Shown here: positions 6,438 to 8,693 of the stretch, in pieces
How the letters are laid out: each line of letters begins with the position of its first letter
Numbering within the stretch: the stretch's first letter is position 1
Assembly: GCA_040881945.1 (NCBI GenBank)
Contig: JBBECF010000006.1
Location: forward strand, 1 to 8,693
DNA length: 8,693 nt
Source of the DNA: JBBECF01 sp040881945
Lineage (GTDB): Bacteria > Pseudomonadota > Alphaproteobacteria > Dongiales > Dongiaceae
Direction: 5' to 3'
Made by a program: the position numbers and the translations under genes
Notes under the pieces: model-generated
Seen by the model: the letters and a program-made list of their open reading frames with translations, nothing else
Told to the model about the DNA's origin: nothing
Database searches by the model: none

Positions 6438-6475
6438 TGCGTCGCGGCTTCGAAACATTGGCGTACCCCCAACCT

Positions 6476-6610
6476 GTCATCGCCGGGCTCGACCCGGCGA
6501 TCCATGGGTCTAACGGCGAGGTCGCCGCGGCTCGCCATGATGTAGGCATAGCAAGCCACGACGCAACGAGCGCAACTTCGATGGATCGCCGGGTCGAGCC
6601 CGGCGATGAC
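6476..6610. mobile_element. MITE-like element with perfect 30-bp terminal inverted repeats
   Basis: A 135-bp non-coding element. Its arms, 6476-6505 and 6581-6610, are perfect inverted repeats of 30 bp beginning GTCATCGCCGGG. Each arm is itself a hairpin: ATCGCCGGG and CCCGGCGAT around a 5-nt loop (6479-6501 and 6585-6607). The sequence AACCT directly flanks both ends (6471-6475 and 6611-6615), as expected for a 5-bp target duplication. The 75-bp centre has no open frame of note. It therefore looks like a miniature inverted-repeat transposable element moved by a transposase encoded elsewhere. Similar palindromes built on a GTCATCGCCGGGCT-type arm are, from memory, widespread between genes in Rhizobiales and relatives. 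It sits 53 nt after... the glyS stop region (stop 6437) and 20 nt before the ppdK start. Confidence 0.8.
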
Positions 6611-6630
6611 AACCTTAATTGGATCCGCGG

Positions 6631-8693
<2,063 letters not shown>

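Noticed and set aside
4323..6458. Long open frame antisense to glyS
   Set aside because: In very GC-rich DNA, stops are rare opposite real genes. Its translation is Arg-, Gln- and His-rich with no family resemblance, while the plus strand is a clear GlyS.
6476..6610. CRISPR or attachment site
   Set aside because: The repeats are inverted, occur only twice and are adjacent to a 5-bp duplication. This fits a miniature transposable element, not an array or an integrase core site.

Overview
This window is a housekeeping segment from a very GC-rich, gram-negative bacterium, most likely an alphaproteobacterium. The basis is the two-subunit glycyl-tRNA synthetase (glyQ, glyS) followed by pyruvate phosphate dikinase, the order long-chain polyprenyl synthase / DUF2007 / TrmN6-like methyltransferase / S49 peptidase, a -35/-10 box of alphaproteobacterial type (TTGAC-N17-CTATAT), and palindromic intergenic repeats of the kind common in Rhizobiales-like genomes. 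The exact lineage cannot be fixed from the sequence alone. I see no CRISPR array, phage, transposase gene, tRNA or rRNA.

Layout. Positions 20-1042 (minus) encode a long-chain polyprenyl diphosphate synthase. A 96-bp divergent gap (1043-1138) holds its likely promoter. On the plus strand follow a small DUF2007 protein (1139-1372), a TrmN6/YfiC-family methyltransferase overlapping it by 8 nt (1365-2114), and an S49 serine peptidase (2119-2970). A promoter at 2981-3010 then precedes a one-helix membrane protein with a C-terminal zinc ribbon (3017-3277), glyQ (3290-4177), glyS (4353-6437) and a pyruvate phosphate dikinase gene cut by the window end (6631-8693).

Two stretches break the tight spacing. 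The glyQ-glyS gap (4178-4352) holds a palindromic REP-like element with a strong G-quadruplex motif on the mRNA strand. The glyS-ppdK gap (6438-6630) holds a 135-bp MITE-like element with perfect 30-bp terminal inverted repeats and a 5-bp flanking direct repeat. Positions 1-19 hold only the bases beyond the stop of the first gene.

The genes work in translation (GlyQ + GlyS charge tRNA-Gly; the methyltransferase probably modifies a tRNA), isoprenoid quinone side-chain synthesis (polyprenyl synthase), envelope or protein quality control (S49 peptidase) and central carbon metabolism (PPDK). No new multi-gene system is visible. The points worth a second look are the mobile repeat before ppdK, the G-quadruplex before glyS, a block of foreign-looking codon use inside glyS, a probably leaderless small gene, and a 13-G tract inside the start of the polyprenyl synthase gene.
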